In this document: one piece after another, positions 1 to 7,075 of the stretch
Layout: every line of letters begins with the position of its first letter
Position numbering within the stretch: position 1 is the stretch's first letter
From: a virus
IMG/VR virus record: IMGVR_UViG_3300023180_000359
Span: 1-25,725 of that record
DNA length: 25,725 bases
Direction: 5' to 3' (one strand)
Made by a program: the position numbers and the translations under genes
The notes under the pieces: generated by a model
The model's database searches: none
Told to the model about the DNA's origin: nothing
The model's input: only the letters and a program-made list of their open reading frames with translations

Positions 1-195
1 TTGAGGACGGATAACGTCGATGGGGTATCCTTCGATAGCCGCATCACCCGCTTCTAAGTCCATAAAGAGTGTAGTGTTAGGCTCTAGTGTACGAGCCAGT
101 GTTGTTTTGCCGACACCACTTGCACCACATACGACGATCTTATGACCGCGCTTTTCTGCAAGACGTTGTTCGGCTGTGATAATTTGCAAACCCAT
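1..195 (-). CDS. P-loop ATPase, AAA_24/RecA-like phage NTPase (partial, runs off window)
   Basis: Only the first 65 codons are present; the gene continues beyond base 1. The product begins MGLQIITAEQ and carries a clear Walker A loop, GASGVGKTT, at residues 24-32. This is followed by LFMDLEAGDAAIEGYPIDV, a pattern typical of the phage P-loop proteins grouped as AAA_24, which are usually encoded beside recombination or replication genes. The likely role is an ATP-dependent DNA-processing step such as strand pairing or helicase function; this is inference from the family, because the Walker B and later motifs lie outside the window. The start is ATG at 195, sharing one base with the stop of the upstream gene (TAATG). 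A GAGG ribosome-binding site sits in that gene's last codons, implying translational coupling. Confidence 0.8.
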   Translation of the reverse strand, partial: MGLQIITAEQRLAEKRGHKIVVCGASGVGKTTLARTLEPNTTLFMDLEAGDAAIEGYPIDVIRPQ

Positions 196-593
196 TATTC
201 CACCTCTTCGATTGAGAAACCACCAACCTCTACCGTGCGGCAAGGCTCCAATACTTCTTTGATTGCAGGTGGCGCTGTTGTGTATTTACGCTCATCAACC
301 GCAAGTGTTAGCTTGCCGTAATGTCGAGCGTCTTCTTCTGGCATCGCCTCAAGGACGAGTCCAAGTTCGTTTTGATCCCACGTTACCTTTTTGCGGACAA
401 TAGCCTTTAGCTTTTTGTTTCCGGCAACGATATATGTGGTGCCAAAGTCTTTACCATCAGCGCGTAATGCGTCACGCGCTACAGATAACCACATATCTGA
501 GATTTGATCTTCGATGTCTTTAAGTTCAGTTTTCAAGTCTGAGAGAATAAACTTTAACTCTTCTCGACGTTGAAACAGTTCACTACTGTTCAT
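195..593 (-). CDS. Conserved phage hypothetical protein, N-terminal coiled coil
   Basis: This 132-residue acidic protein is not recognised with confidence. Residues 5-40 are a charged heptad-like segment (RREELKFILSDLKTELKDIED) that should form a helix or short coiled coil. The middle (residues 58-75) is basic, with KKLKAIVRKKVTW. The C-terminus ends in a compact VEVGGFSIEEVE. ATG at 593 is preceded by GGAG six bases upstream, which fixes the start. Its stop overlaps the start of the P-loop ATPase by one base, so the two are probably co-translated and may act in the same DNA-metabolism step; that is inference from context. No catalytic motif was seen. Confidence 0.75.
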   Translation of the reverse strand: MNSSELFQRREELKFILSDLKTELKDIEDQISDMWLSVARDALRADGKDFGTTYIVAGNKKLKAIVRKKVTWDQNELGLVLEAMPEEDARHYGKLTLAVDERKYTTAPPAIKEVLEPCRTVEVGGFSIEEVE

Positions 594-650
594 GTCATGC
601 TCCGTATAAATTTTCTAGAGCCTTATACTTAGAAAAGTATGGGATTCGTG
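594..650 (-). other. 57-base spacer with a small hairpin
   Basis: This spacer between the nuclease gene and the 132-aa gene contains a perfect 6-bp inverted repeat, ATACTT at 625-630 and AAGTAT at 635-640, with a 4-base loop. No T-run follows it on the minus strand, so it does not look like an intrinsic terminator. A TTGACA hexamer on the minus strand (649-654) overlaps the nuclease stop codon. No good -10 hexamer lies at 17 bases; TCTAAG lies at 15 bases and TATAAG at 21. A promoter here is possible but weak. Confidence 0.3.
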
Positions 651-1025
651 TCAACTATTTTTTTTAGAAAGATAAATTTCAATGTTGTGAACAGCTTTCA
701 TCAACTTCTTTTTTAGTTTAAATTCAGTGGTTTCCACGCCCTTGGCATCTTCGACAATATGCTCCCAGTTACCTTCAGCGTCTTCTTTATCGTATCGAAA
801 GTCAGCAACGTAAGTGCAGATCTTTTGCCCATTTATTATTATAAGAAAGCGCGGCTGCAGTTCGAGATTCTGCACACGACCCGCTTTTTCAAGAGACTTT
901 AGATATAAGTACCGCTGTGATTCCCACTTGGAATCAAATGTAATCCCATCAACCACAGTCTTCTTGTTGCCGTACTTGGGCCTTGACCTTTTTAGTTTGG
1001 GATTATATGTTGGTTTTGAGTACAT
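651..1025 (-). CDS. DUF1064-like PD-(D/E)XK endonuclease
   Basis: The 124-residue basic protein matches the DUF1064 pattern seen in many phages. Its N-terminus contains KYGNKKTVVDGITFDSKWES (residues 18-37), followed by ADFRYD (residues 74-79) and VEDAKG (91-96). Read as a PD-(D/E)XK fold, the metal-binding set would be E35, D75 and D93-x-K95. Family members are thought to be nucleases that cut branched DNA, such as a Holliday-junction resolvase or T7 endonuclease I analogue. That would suit resolution of recombination intermediates next to the P-loop ATPase at the window edge. I chose ATG at 1025 because the family motif begins soon after it; a GTG at 1088 in the same frame would add 21 residues lying inside the opposite-strand regulator gene. 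The ribosome-binding site is poor. Confidence 0.75.
   Translation of the reverse strand: MYSKPTYNPKLKRSRPKYGNKKTVVDGITFDSKWESQRYLYLKSLEKAGRVQNLELQPRFLIIINGQKICTYVADFRYDKEDAEGNWEHIVEDAKGVETTEFKLKKKLMKAVHNIEIYLSKKNS
983..1011 (+). promoter_or_regulatory. Candidate sigma70-type promoter for the plus-strand regulator
   Basis: On the plus strand, TTGACC (983-988, five of six matches to the -35 consensus) and TATGTT (1006-1011, four of six) are 17 bases apart. Transcription would begin near 1018, about 24 bases before the GTG start at 1042. The promoter lies inside the coding region of the divergent nuclease gene. The -10 match is modest. Confidence 0.4.
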
Positions 1026-1041
1026 TATGGGAGTTATGCTA

Positions 1042-1248
1042 GTGCCTAAACCATCAAAATACAAGTCTATAGGTGTCAACACTGACACTTATGAGAAGAT
1101 TGTTTACATGGCGAATAAAGATCGTCGTAACATTTCGCAGCAACTGTCGTTGCTTGTTGACCGTGAATACGAATCTTACAGAAAAAAAAGAAAGCCCACC
1201 CCTGCGCGTCATGTTACAGGTGGACTATCTGCTCTTATCGAAGACTAA
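1042..1248 (+). CDS. Ribbon-helix-helix (Arc-like) DNA-binding regulator candidate
   Basis: This is the only convincing plus-strand gene. The 68-residue product contains KYKSIGVNTDTYEKI followed by ANKDRRNISQQLSLLVDREY. This is the expected order for a ribbon-helix-helix protein: a short beta strand (SIGVN), helix 1 (TDTYEKIVYMANKD), a turn with a serine/asparagine cap, and helix 2 (SQQLSLLVDREYESY), then a basic tail (RKKRKPTPARH). Such proteins dimerise and contact operators through the strand. GTG at 1042 is preferred because GGGAG lies eight bases upstream; ATGs at 1027 and 1036 are in frame but have worse spacing. The stop TAA overlaps the stop of the convergent 950-aa gene by four bases. 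Its 5' end abuts the divergent nuclease start. The family call is by pattern only. Confidence 0.65.
   Translation: MPKPSKYKSIGVNTDTYEKIVYMANKDRRNISQQLSLLVDREYESYRKKRKPTPARHVTGGLSALIED
1073..1088. promoter_or_regulatory. Inverted repeat, candidate operator
   Basis: GTGTCA (1073-1078) and TGACAC (1083-1088) form a perfect 6-bp inverted repeat with a 4-base centre. It lies within the first codons of the regulator and upstream of the divergent nuclease start. On the minus strand it contains TTGACA, a perfect -35 hexamer 50 bases upstream of the nuclease ATG. An Arc-type regulator could bind here and control both genes. A repeat this short can occur by chance. Confidence 0.3.
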
Positions 1249-4097
1249 AGAAGCCCTGCGCTTCCAAGACCGCCCAGTAGTGATAACGCCACTGCTGGAT
1301 TTTCTCTTGCACGTTCGCGAATACCCATCATGCCCATAGGCTGCTGTACCGGGACTGGTGCGGATATTTGTTCGGGTTGTATCGCAGGCTGGACTTGAGG
1401 TACCGGGGTCCGTGGCGGGACTGGAGCATTCATCTGGCTCTGCGCTGTATTCAGCAGTGCTGATAACTGACGCGATCCTTCTTGCGCACTTTCTTGAAGA
1501 ATTTGTGCAGGTGCCTGAGATGTTGCCGAACCAAATGCACTGGCAAGTAGATTGCCAAAGATTTCAGCCTTTGTTTTTTCTGACTTACCTGCAGACATTG
1601 CTTTGTATTGACTTACGATTGATTTGTACTGTGGCGCAGAAGATAAAATTTTACCAATAATCCCAAGTCGAGCAAGTGTGGCTAAGTTTTCTAACGGTTT
1701 GGCTGCAATGTTCGCTGCGACAAGATCGCCCCCTTCAGCGGCTTTGGAGTTAAAAACCATGACGCGCCCAAAATCTCGCATATCGTCAGCCATTTCTTTA
1801 CCAAAGACTAACTCTAACTTACCAGATTTATGCTCATCTTGCAGTCTTTTCCCGAACAATTTAAATTGGCTTGGATCAGTTAAAAATGTATCACCAAAAT
1901 CACCGATAATGTTGTTAACATAAAACGATCTAATTTTGTTTATATCTTCTGGATCATCAAAGTATTTAATGAGCTTTGTTACATCAACGTCTTTTGTAGA
2001 ACGGTCTGCAATAACTTCTGCTGCCGCTGTAGCTGTTAAAGAATCATCCTGAAGTGCTTTAATTGCACGACTTCTCTTCATAGCTGCTTCTTCATCTACA
2101 GCAGACTTTAAGTTTCTAAGCAAGCTAATCGCAGGCAGGTCTGCGCCTTCTGCTACAACATTATCAATCATACTTTGAGATACATCAGAAAGGCTCATAA
2201 CATTCATTTGAGAAGCTAGTTTTTTTATTTCCGGAAAGTTTTTTCCGAACAATTCTTCGCCTGTAGAACCTAACTTTTCTATCTCGTCATGTAGCTTGTG
2301 GAAGCTCATTACGCCTTTTCTGTTTGCTTTAGTCGCGTCCTTAAAGGCTTGCCGCAACCATTCCGCACCAATACGCGTTTTAATAGGTGTGAATATAGAA
2401 GAACCGCCAACTGCCTTTTCAGCATCTTTTAGTAACTTAGGATTGTTTGGTTTAATTAAGGTATTAGCCGCACCTACTGTATCAACTTCCTTGCCGCCTT
2501 TTACCGAAGCTACAAGGTTACGAACACCTAATTTACCGTGTATTCCCTCAAATTGCTCAATGCCTTTTTTAAAATTAGTACGAGCATCAGGAATTGCTTT
2601 AGACGCGGCCTTGTACATATCTTTTTGTTCGTCAGTAAGCTGTTTCAATGCAACTCTATTTAAGGCTCGGTTGATTTCCTTTAATTCTAACTGCTCATCC
2701 AAACGACCAAGAAACTTTTTCTTCACATCTTCGACGTTACTTGAGCCATAACGAGACAGCCATGTGTCATTCAAACTTTTACGTGCGCGATATACTTGCG
2801 CAAATGAAGCCTTGTCAGGTAAATTAGCAATGCCTCTAAGCATGTCTTCTGCAATTTTTTGATTTCCTGTAGTCACACCAGAGAATTGATTTAATCTGTC
2901 TTGAGCATCTTTTTTAATTGCGGCTACATTTAGTGATGGAATGTTGCCTGCAGGGTCATCAACCAACTTATTAATTGCAGCAAATTGCGCCTGCATGTCG
3001 TCATCAAATTGCTTGTAAGCCTCTCTAAAAATTTTAAATGTGTCATCATCAATCGTAGCATCACGGGCTGTAGCTGCGCCCAATGCTTCATTGGCTTGCT
3101 TTAAATTTTCAACAATTCTCTTACTTATTTGTTTTTTCTGATTAGCAATTATCTTATTGCCACTTTTCGCAGCACCTACAAGAACATCTGCAACTTCATC
3201 TGGCGTTGCTGCACCATAATCTGAGCGAAAATCATCTAGAGTTTTTTTGATCGCATCATGGTTTTGTTTAAGTCTTGTAGATGTTCCAAAAACCTTTTCA
3301 GTCATAGCCTGCTGTCTAGATAAGATTTTGTTTGCACCCACCTGACTAAGTGTAGGTGTGACACCAAATTTATCTATGGAAAGACCAGCAAGTTCTAATT
3401 GCTCTGGCGTTAAATCACCACCCGGCTTTCTAAATAGTCTACCAATGGTTTTAAACAAAACCTGACCTGCGCCTTCACCAGCCGCACCGATTAAAGCCTC
3501 TGTCCCAGCGTCTTTAAATACTTCACCTGCAGTTTGGCCCTGTGTGCCTTGCACAACTTCTTGCGCTTCTTCTAGTAACTTTACTCCACCAGTACCCAAA
3601 CCTGCGCCAATCATAGCACCAATGATTGGAATAGGTATAGTAGCCTGACCAACAAGTGCGCCACCTACACCACCTGCTATTTCACGACCAAGACTAGACA
3701 AATCAGCAAAGTCTGAACGTGTAAGACCACGCTCATCAATAATTACGTTACGATCTGATTCTACACCGAAACGTTTTGCCCCTTGCGGTGTTAAGGCAAG
3801 GCGACCTCTATAATCTCTTGTAAAGTCTGTTTCTGACAGGCCCATAGTTTTGAGAGCCAGAACTTCTTCTTCTGCATCTTCCGCTCGACTTAATTTGCGG
3901 CGAAGTTCGTTGTTTTGAATCCCGGTACGGTAGTCGAACTTTTGTTCGGCTTGTCGGCGTGCGGAATCTCTTTGAGCTTTCATGCTTTGATTAGCTATGA
4001 TGCGTTGAATTTTCGCAAGCTCTGCTGGGTTCGGCGTATCCCCAGCAATCGTAAAGTTCAGCAATCCATTATTTGTTTGAACCGAAACAGTTCCCAT
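1245..4097 (-). CDS. Large internal virion / DNA-ejection protein candidate
   Basis: At 950 residues this is the largest protein in the window. The N-terminal 130 residues are charged and helical. Residues about 137-180 form a glycine- and alanine-rich hydrophobic stretch (GREIAGGVGGALVGQATIPI, then GAMIGAGLGTGG) resembling a membrane-inserting or glycine-zipper segment. A long helical region rich in K, D and N follows, and the C-terminus is proline/glutamine-rich (PVPPRTPVPQVQPAIQPEQ). Size, position as the last of four large genes after the lysis cassette, and lack of enzyme motifs fit an ejection or internal core protein, as in short-tailed phages (T7 gp15/gp16-type role); no homology is claimed. 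ATG at 4097 has AAGGAG seven bases upstream. Its stop overlaps the convergent regulator gene. Confidence 0.6.
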   Translation of the reverse strand: MGTVSVQTNNGLLNFTIAGDTPNPAELAKIQRIIANQSMKAQRDSARRQAEQKFDYRTGIQNNELRRKLSRAEDAEEEVLALKTMGLSETDFTRDYRGRLALTPQGAKRFGVESDRNVIIDERGLTRSDFADLSSLGREIAGGVGGALVGQATIPIPIIGAMIGAGLGTGGVKLLEEAQEVVQGTQGQTAGEVFKDAGTEALIGAAGEGAGQVLFKTIGRLFRKPGGDLTPEQLELAGLSIDKFGVTPTLSQVGANKILSRQQAMTEKVFGTSTRLKQNHDAIKKTLDDFRSDYGAATPDEVADVLVGAAKSGNKIIANQKKQISKRIVENLKQANEALGAATARDATIDDDTFKIFREAYKQFDDDMQAQFAAINKLVDDPAGNIPSLNVAAIKKDAQDRLNQFSGVTTGNQKIAEDMLRGIANLPDKASFAQVYRARKSLNDTWLSRYGSSNVEDVKKKFLGRLDEQLELKEINRALNRVALKQLTDEQKDMYKAASKAIPDARTNFKKGIEQFEGIHGKLGVRNLVASVKGGKEVDTVGAANTLIKPNNPKLLKDAEKAVGGSSIFTPIKTRIGAEWLRQAFKDATKANRKGVMSFHKLHDEIEKLGSTGEELFGKNFPEIKKLASQMNVMSLSDVSQSMIDNVVAEGADLPAISLLRNLKSAVDEEAAMKRSRAIKALQDDSLTATAAAEVIADRSTKDVDVTKLIKYFDDPEDINKIRSFYVNNIIGDFGDTFLTDPSQFKLFGKRLQDEHKSGKLELVFGKEMADDMRDFGRVMVFNSKAAEGGDLVAANIAAKPLENLATLARLGIIGKILSSAPQYKSIVSQYKAMSAGKSEKTKAEIFGNLLASAFGSATSQAPAQILQESAQEGSRQLSALLNTAQSQMNAPVPPRTPVPQVQPAIQPEQISAPVPVQQPMGMMGIRERARENPAVALSLLGGLGSAGLL

Positions 4098-4100
4098 AGA

Positions 4101-5942
4101 TTAGCTCCTTACGTCATAAGTTTGGGTCTGAGAGCCATCCTCATTTTGAACCATTGTTGGTGTAAAATAGTTAGCAGAACCACCCAATGATTGATTGAGT
4201 TTTTCCATTGTCTTTTCATAGAGCTTATCACCCGCTTCACCCGAATAATAATTGTCGCGATCAGTAAAGTTAGTGATCATTGGCTGCAAAGACTGAAGTG
4301 AGCCGTCAAATAGCTTTCTTAATTCTTTAAATGCAACCAAAGACTTTTCTGGGTTTTTGAACGATAAAAGCTCATCTAACGCACCAGATGCAGCTTCGAT
4401 CTGTGCCACATCAACGTTTGAAATACCGTTACCTGTTTCTTGAGAGATAAATCTTTTAAATCGCATAATGAATGCTCTACGAATAGCGTCAAGTTCATCC
4501 TCTGCAGACAAGCCTTTACCTTCTTCACTTCTAAAGAAATCGTCTTCGCTCATCCCCATAGACCTTAAAACGCCTTTGGCACTATCCAAGAATCTTCGAC
4601 CTGTCATTCCAGCAGGAGTTTCACGAGACAAGTCAATCAACTCATTGGTCAGTTGTTCCATCTCGTTAATTGTATTCAAACCAGAGATTGTTTTGCTGTA
4701 TGCAGTTCCAATCTCATCTGCGTCCATAGTTGGATTGATAAATACAGGCTGAAGGTTAGACGGGTTTATGCCCATTCTGACCTTGTATGTATTTGTGCCG
4801 ATCTTAATCTCTTCATTGTATATTGACTCAGGCATTTGACTTACATCTTTGCCCTTAAGTTTAGCTTCTAAGATTTTCATCTTGGCATCATTTTGAGCGT
4901 CGATGTTTTTAAGAATCAACTCCTGTCTCAATGCTGCGTTTGACGTTTCAATCGCCTGACTTGCATCCTCATCAGATTTGATTTTTTCTAACGCATACTT
5001 ACCTGCAGCAATACGAGCTTGCTTTGCATCTTCTTTGGCTTTGGTTAAGTAAGGCATAGCAGCCTGACCTGCCTCGCCAACTGAGCTTAATATGCGCCCG
5101 ACATTAAAGCCCTTACCCGCTCGGTTTTGCATCAAGCCAAGGCCAAGAGCCATCAGTGCTTGGCTTTTGTCAATCTTTCCCTCTACAGGAATGCCTGTCG
5201 CTTCAGAGAACTCTTGCATATACTTTTGCAAAAGTTCCTTGCGATCACCAACCTTCGGAACTTCACGGCCCAAGACGCTCATCATTTCGTCTATACCGCT
5301 CATAAATGTGTCTTCTACAGCTTTGTTTTTATCAGGAGAACCAGAATCGCCAAGCACTTTAGCAATAGCGCCCCCCATTTCTGGCATACCCTGCATGTCA
5401 GCAATCTTTGCTTCTTCCGCCCGAAACTCTTCGGCGTCTCTTTTTCTTTGCCCTTCTTCTCCTATATTTTTTATTTCATTTACAGGAGGTGGCAAATCTG
5501 AAGAAGGCGGTTTTTTAGGTGAAGAAGGCGATTTTTTAAGTAATGTTGATAATAATTTTTCTGGCCCCTCAAGAGCAAAAACACTTGGGTCCGCAGAAAG
5601 AATGTCTTCAACAGACGGTAATGTAGACGAAGTTTTAGGCCGCGCAGTTTCCACAACTTCAGCATATGCTTTTGCTATATCTGAAAACTTAGACATGTCA
5701 GTAGGTCCGCCAATTGGAAGCGAACCCAAGCCTAAACCTTTGATAGCCTTTTCACGCGGAACACCACGAGACATTATAGATTGAAGCTGTTTATTTGCTA
5801 AAGAATCCGCTCCCAGCGCAGATGCTGGACCCTCTTCTGCAAAAACTGTTCGCTCTTGCATAGGGTTAAAGCCCAATCCACCCAGCCCAAGTCCGTAGCG
5901 AGACAGTTCTGTCTGGTATTTGCGTAATGAGTCTGTCGCCAT
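4101..5942 (-). CDS. Structural / internal virion protein candidate
   Basis: The 613-residue product is not assigned to a known family. The N-terminus is glycine/leucine-rich (RYGLGLGGLGFNPMQERTV). Residues about 125-175 are low-complexity, rich in proline and serine then charged (LLKKSPSSPKKPPSSDLPPP). Alanine-rich helix (residues about 290-355) surrounds QAARIAAG-type sequence. The C-terminal half has ordinary globular composition, including a RETPAGMTGRRFLDSAKGVL segment. The start at ATG 5942 has AAGGCG upstream within an 18-base sequence also present at the start of the next gene upstream. It lies three bases from the 950-aa gene, so the two are almost certainly co-expressed. A role inside the capsid or in the ejection apparatus is inferred from size and context only. 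Confidence 0.55.
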   Translation of the reverse strand: MATDSLRKYQTELSRYGLGLGGLGFNPMQERTVFAEEGPASALGADSLANKQLQSIMSRGVPREKAIKGLGLGSLPIGGPTDMSKFSDIAKAYAEVVETARPKTSSTLPSVEDILSADPSVFALEGPEKLLSTLLKKSPSSPKKPPSSDLPPPVNEIKNIGEEGQRKRDAEEFRAEEAKIADMQGMPEMGGAIAKVLGDSGSPDKNKAVEDTFMSGIDEMMSVLGREVPKVGDRKELLQKYMQEFSEATGIPVEGKIDKSQALMALGLGLMQNRAGKGFNVGRILSSVGEAGQAAMPYLTKAKEDAKQARIAAGKYALEKIKSDEDASQAIETSNAALRQELILKNIDAQNDAKMKILEAKLKGKDVSQMPESIYNEEIKIGTNTYKVRMGINPSNLQPVFINPTMDADEIGTAYSKTISGLNTINEMEQLTNELIDLSRETPAGMTGRRFLDSAKGVLRSMGMSEDDFFRSEEGKGLSAEDELDAIRRAFIMRFKRFISQETGNGISNVDVAQIEAASGALDELLSFKNPEKSLVAFKELRKLFDGSLQSLQPMITNFTDRDNYYSGEAGDKLYEKTMEKLNQSLGGSANYFTPTMVQNEDGSQTQTYDVRS

Positions 5943-5957
5943 AATTGTTCGCCTTAT
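5940..5957 (-). repeat. 18-base repeat at a start codon (copy 2)
   Basis: The sequence CATAATTGTTCGCCTTAT on the plus strand (AAGGCGAACAATTATG on the coding strand) is identical to 7073-7090. Both copies hold the ribosome-binding site, spacer and ATG of a large structural gene. Confidence 0.85.
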
Positions 5958-7075
5958 GCAGCTTGGTTAATGCCCTGAAGCGTAGTGTATGCGCCAAGAC
6001 CAGACACGAACGGGTTAGGTGCAGGAGCATAGTTCTGCTGCGTTTGTGAATAGACGCTTGCTGACGGAGTTCCTGACAGCGCACCGTATGCGTATGTATA
6101 CGGTAGCAACGCTTGCTCCGTTGGACGCTGATATTCCTGACGCGCTGCGTCGATCATTTGCTGACGATATGCACGTTCTGCCTCTCCTACACCCGTCATA
6201 AATGCTAGATCTGCTGGACCAAGAGCGGAATAAACGCGACCAATATCGGCTGTTGTACCAGCCAAAGACCCATATTGACCGCCAAGTGTACCAAACTGAG
6301 AGCCAAGCTGACCAACTGATTGACCAAGGCCACCCATCAAACGACCTGCTTCTAAGTCACGAGTAGCCGCCTGCTGATATGCTTGAGATGATGCAGCTAG
6401 AGCTTGATCATAATTTCTAGCGCGAAGGTCTGCAGTCGCCTTGGATTTTGCATCTTGAATAGCACGTTCTACTTCTGCGGCTTGAATACCTTGACGAGAA
6501 CCACCAAACGCCCCACGGCCCACAGCTTCTGCTGACGCACGTTGACGCGCTACGTTACCCTGACGTTCGATGTCAGAAACAGTTTCATCAATTACAGCTT
6601 CAGTATATGGATTCATATATGCACCAACATACTGAGATGGGTCGTACATGCCGCGCCCACCAGATACATACTGTGCTGCAGGCCCAAAGAATGTTTTTGC
6701 CTCTCCCAAAGAGCCAAGGCCACGACGAAGAGATTCAATGCCACCAGTCGTTGCAGCACCCGCTGTTTCAAAATATGGCTGATAGCGACCTAAAAAGTCT
6801 GGAATTCCGTCATTGTTTAAATCTTGAGAAAGAGCTTGTGCAGCAAATGTCTCAAGGCCAAGACCAGTAATTGCACCAGTTTCTGGATCACGACCTTGCT
6901 GACCTGCTAGTCTATAAGGTGCTACCTGAAACAAAGTAGGGTCTTGAAGAAGACCCCCCTGAAAAACACCTGAAGTGTCTTCTTCTCCAAATATTCCACC
7001 AAGAAGAGCTTTCTCAAGGCGCTCAATGTATTCGGGGCGGCGCTGGATCGTTTCCGTTGTGTAGGTATCAGACAT
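5954..7075 (-). CDS. Structural / internal virion protein candidate, Ala/Gln-rich
   Basis: This 373-residue protein is rich in alanine, glycine and glutamine. It has a conserved-looking core, YMNPYTEAVIDETVSDIERQ (from about residue 153), leading into a helical stretch ending GRGAFGGSRQGIQAAEVERA. I have seen this combination in uncharacterised virion proteins of marine and roseobacter-type phages, but I cannot name a family. A glycine-rich segment (LGQSVGQLGSQFGTLGGQYG, residues about 250-275) follows, then a tyrosine/proline-rich tail. ATG at 7075 has AAGGCG seven bases upstream in an 18-base repeat shared with the next gene. It overlaps the 273-aa gene by eight bases. The group of four consecutive large genes suggests one ejection or internal-core assembly. 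Confidence 0.55.
   Translation of the reverse strand: MSDTYTTETIQRRPEYIERLEKALLGGIFGEEDTSGVFQGGLLQDPTLFQVAPYRLAGQQGRDPETGAITGLGLETFAAQALSQDLNNDGIPDFLGRYQPYFETAGAATTGGIESLRRGLGSLGEAKTFFGPAAQYVSGGRGMYDPSQYVGAYMNPYTEAVIDETVSDIERQGNVARQRASAEAVGRGAFGGSRQGIQAAEVERAIQDAKSKATADLRARNYDQALAASSQAYQQAATRDLEAGRLMGGLGQSVGQLGSQFGTLGGQYGSLAGTTADIGRVYSALGPADLAFMTGVGEAERAYRQQMIDAARQEYQRPTEQALLPYTYAYGALSGTPSASVYSQTQQNYAPAPNPFVSGLGAYTTLQGINQAA

Noticed and set aside
625-654. Promoter from TTGACA at 649-654 with TATAAG at 622-627
   Set aside because: The spacing is 21 bases, too long for sigma70; the hairpin between them is AU-rich and unremarkable.
1250-1264. GAAGC-CCTGC-GCTTC hairpin at the convergent gene ends
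   Set aside because: It is a 5-bp stem with no adequate T-run on either strand, and it lies in the coding end of the 950-aa gene; not convincing as a terminator.
5092-5784. Long plus-strand open frame opposite the 613-aa gene
   Set aside because: Its composition is that of an antisense shadow (Ser/Pro/Ile-rich, no ribosome-binding site), while the minus-strand gene fits the operon spacing.
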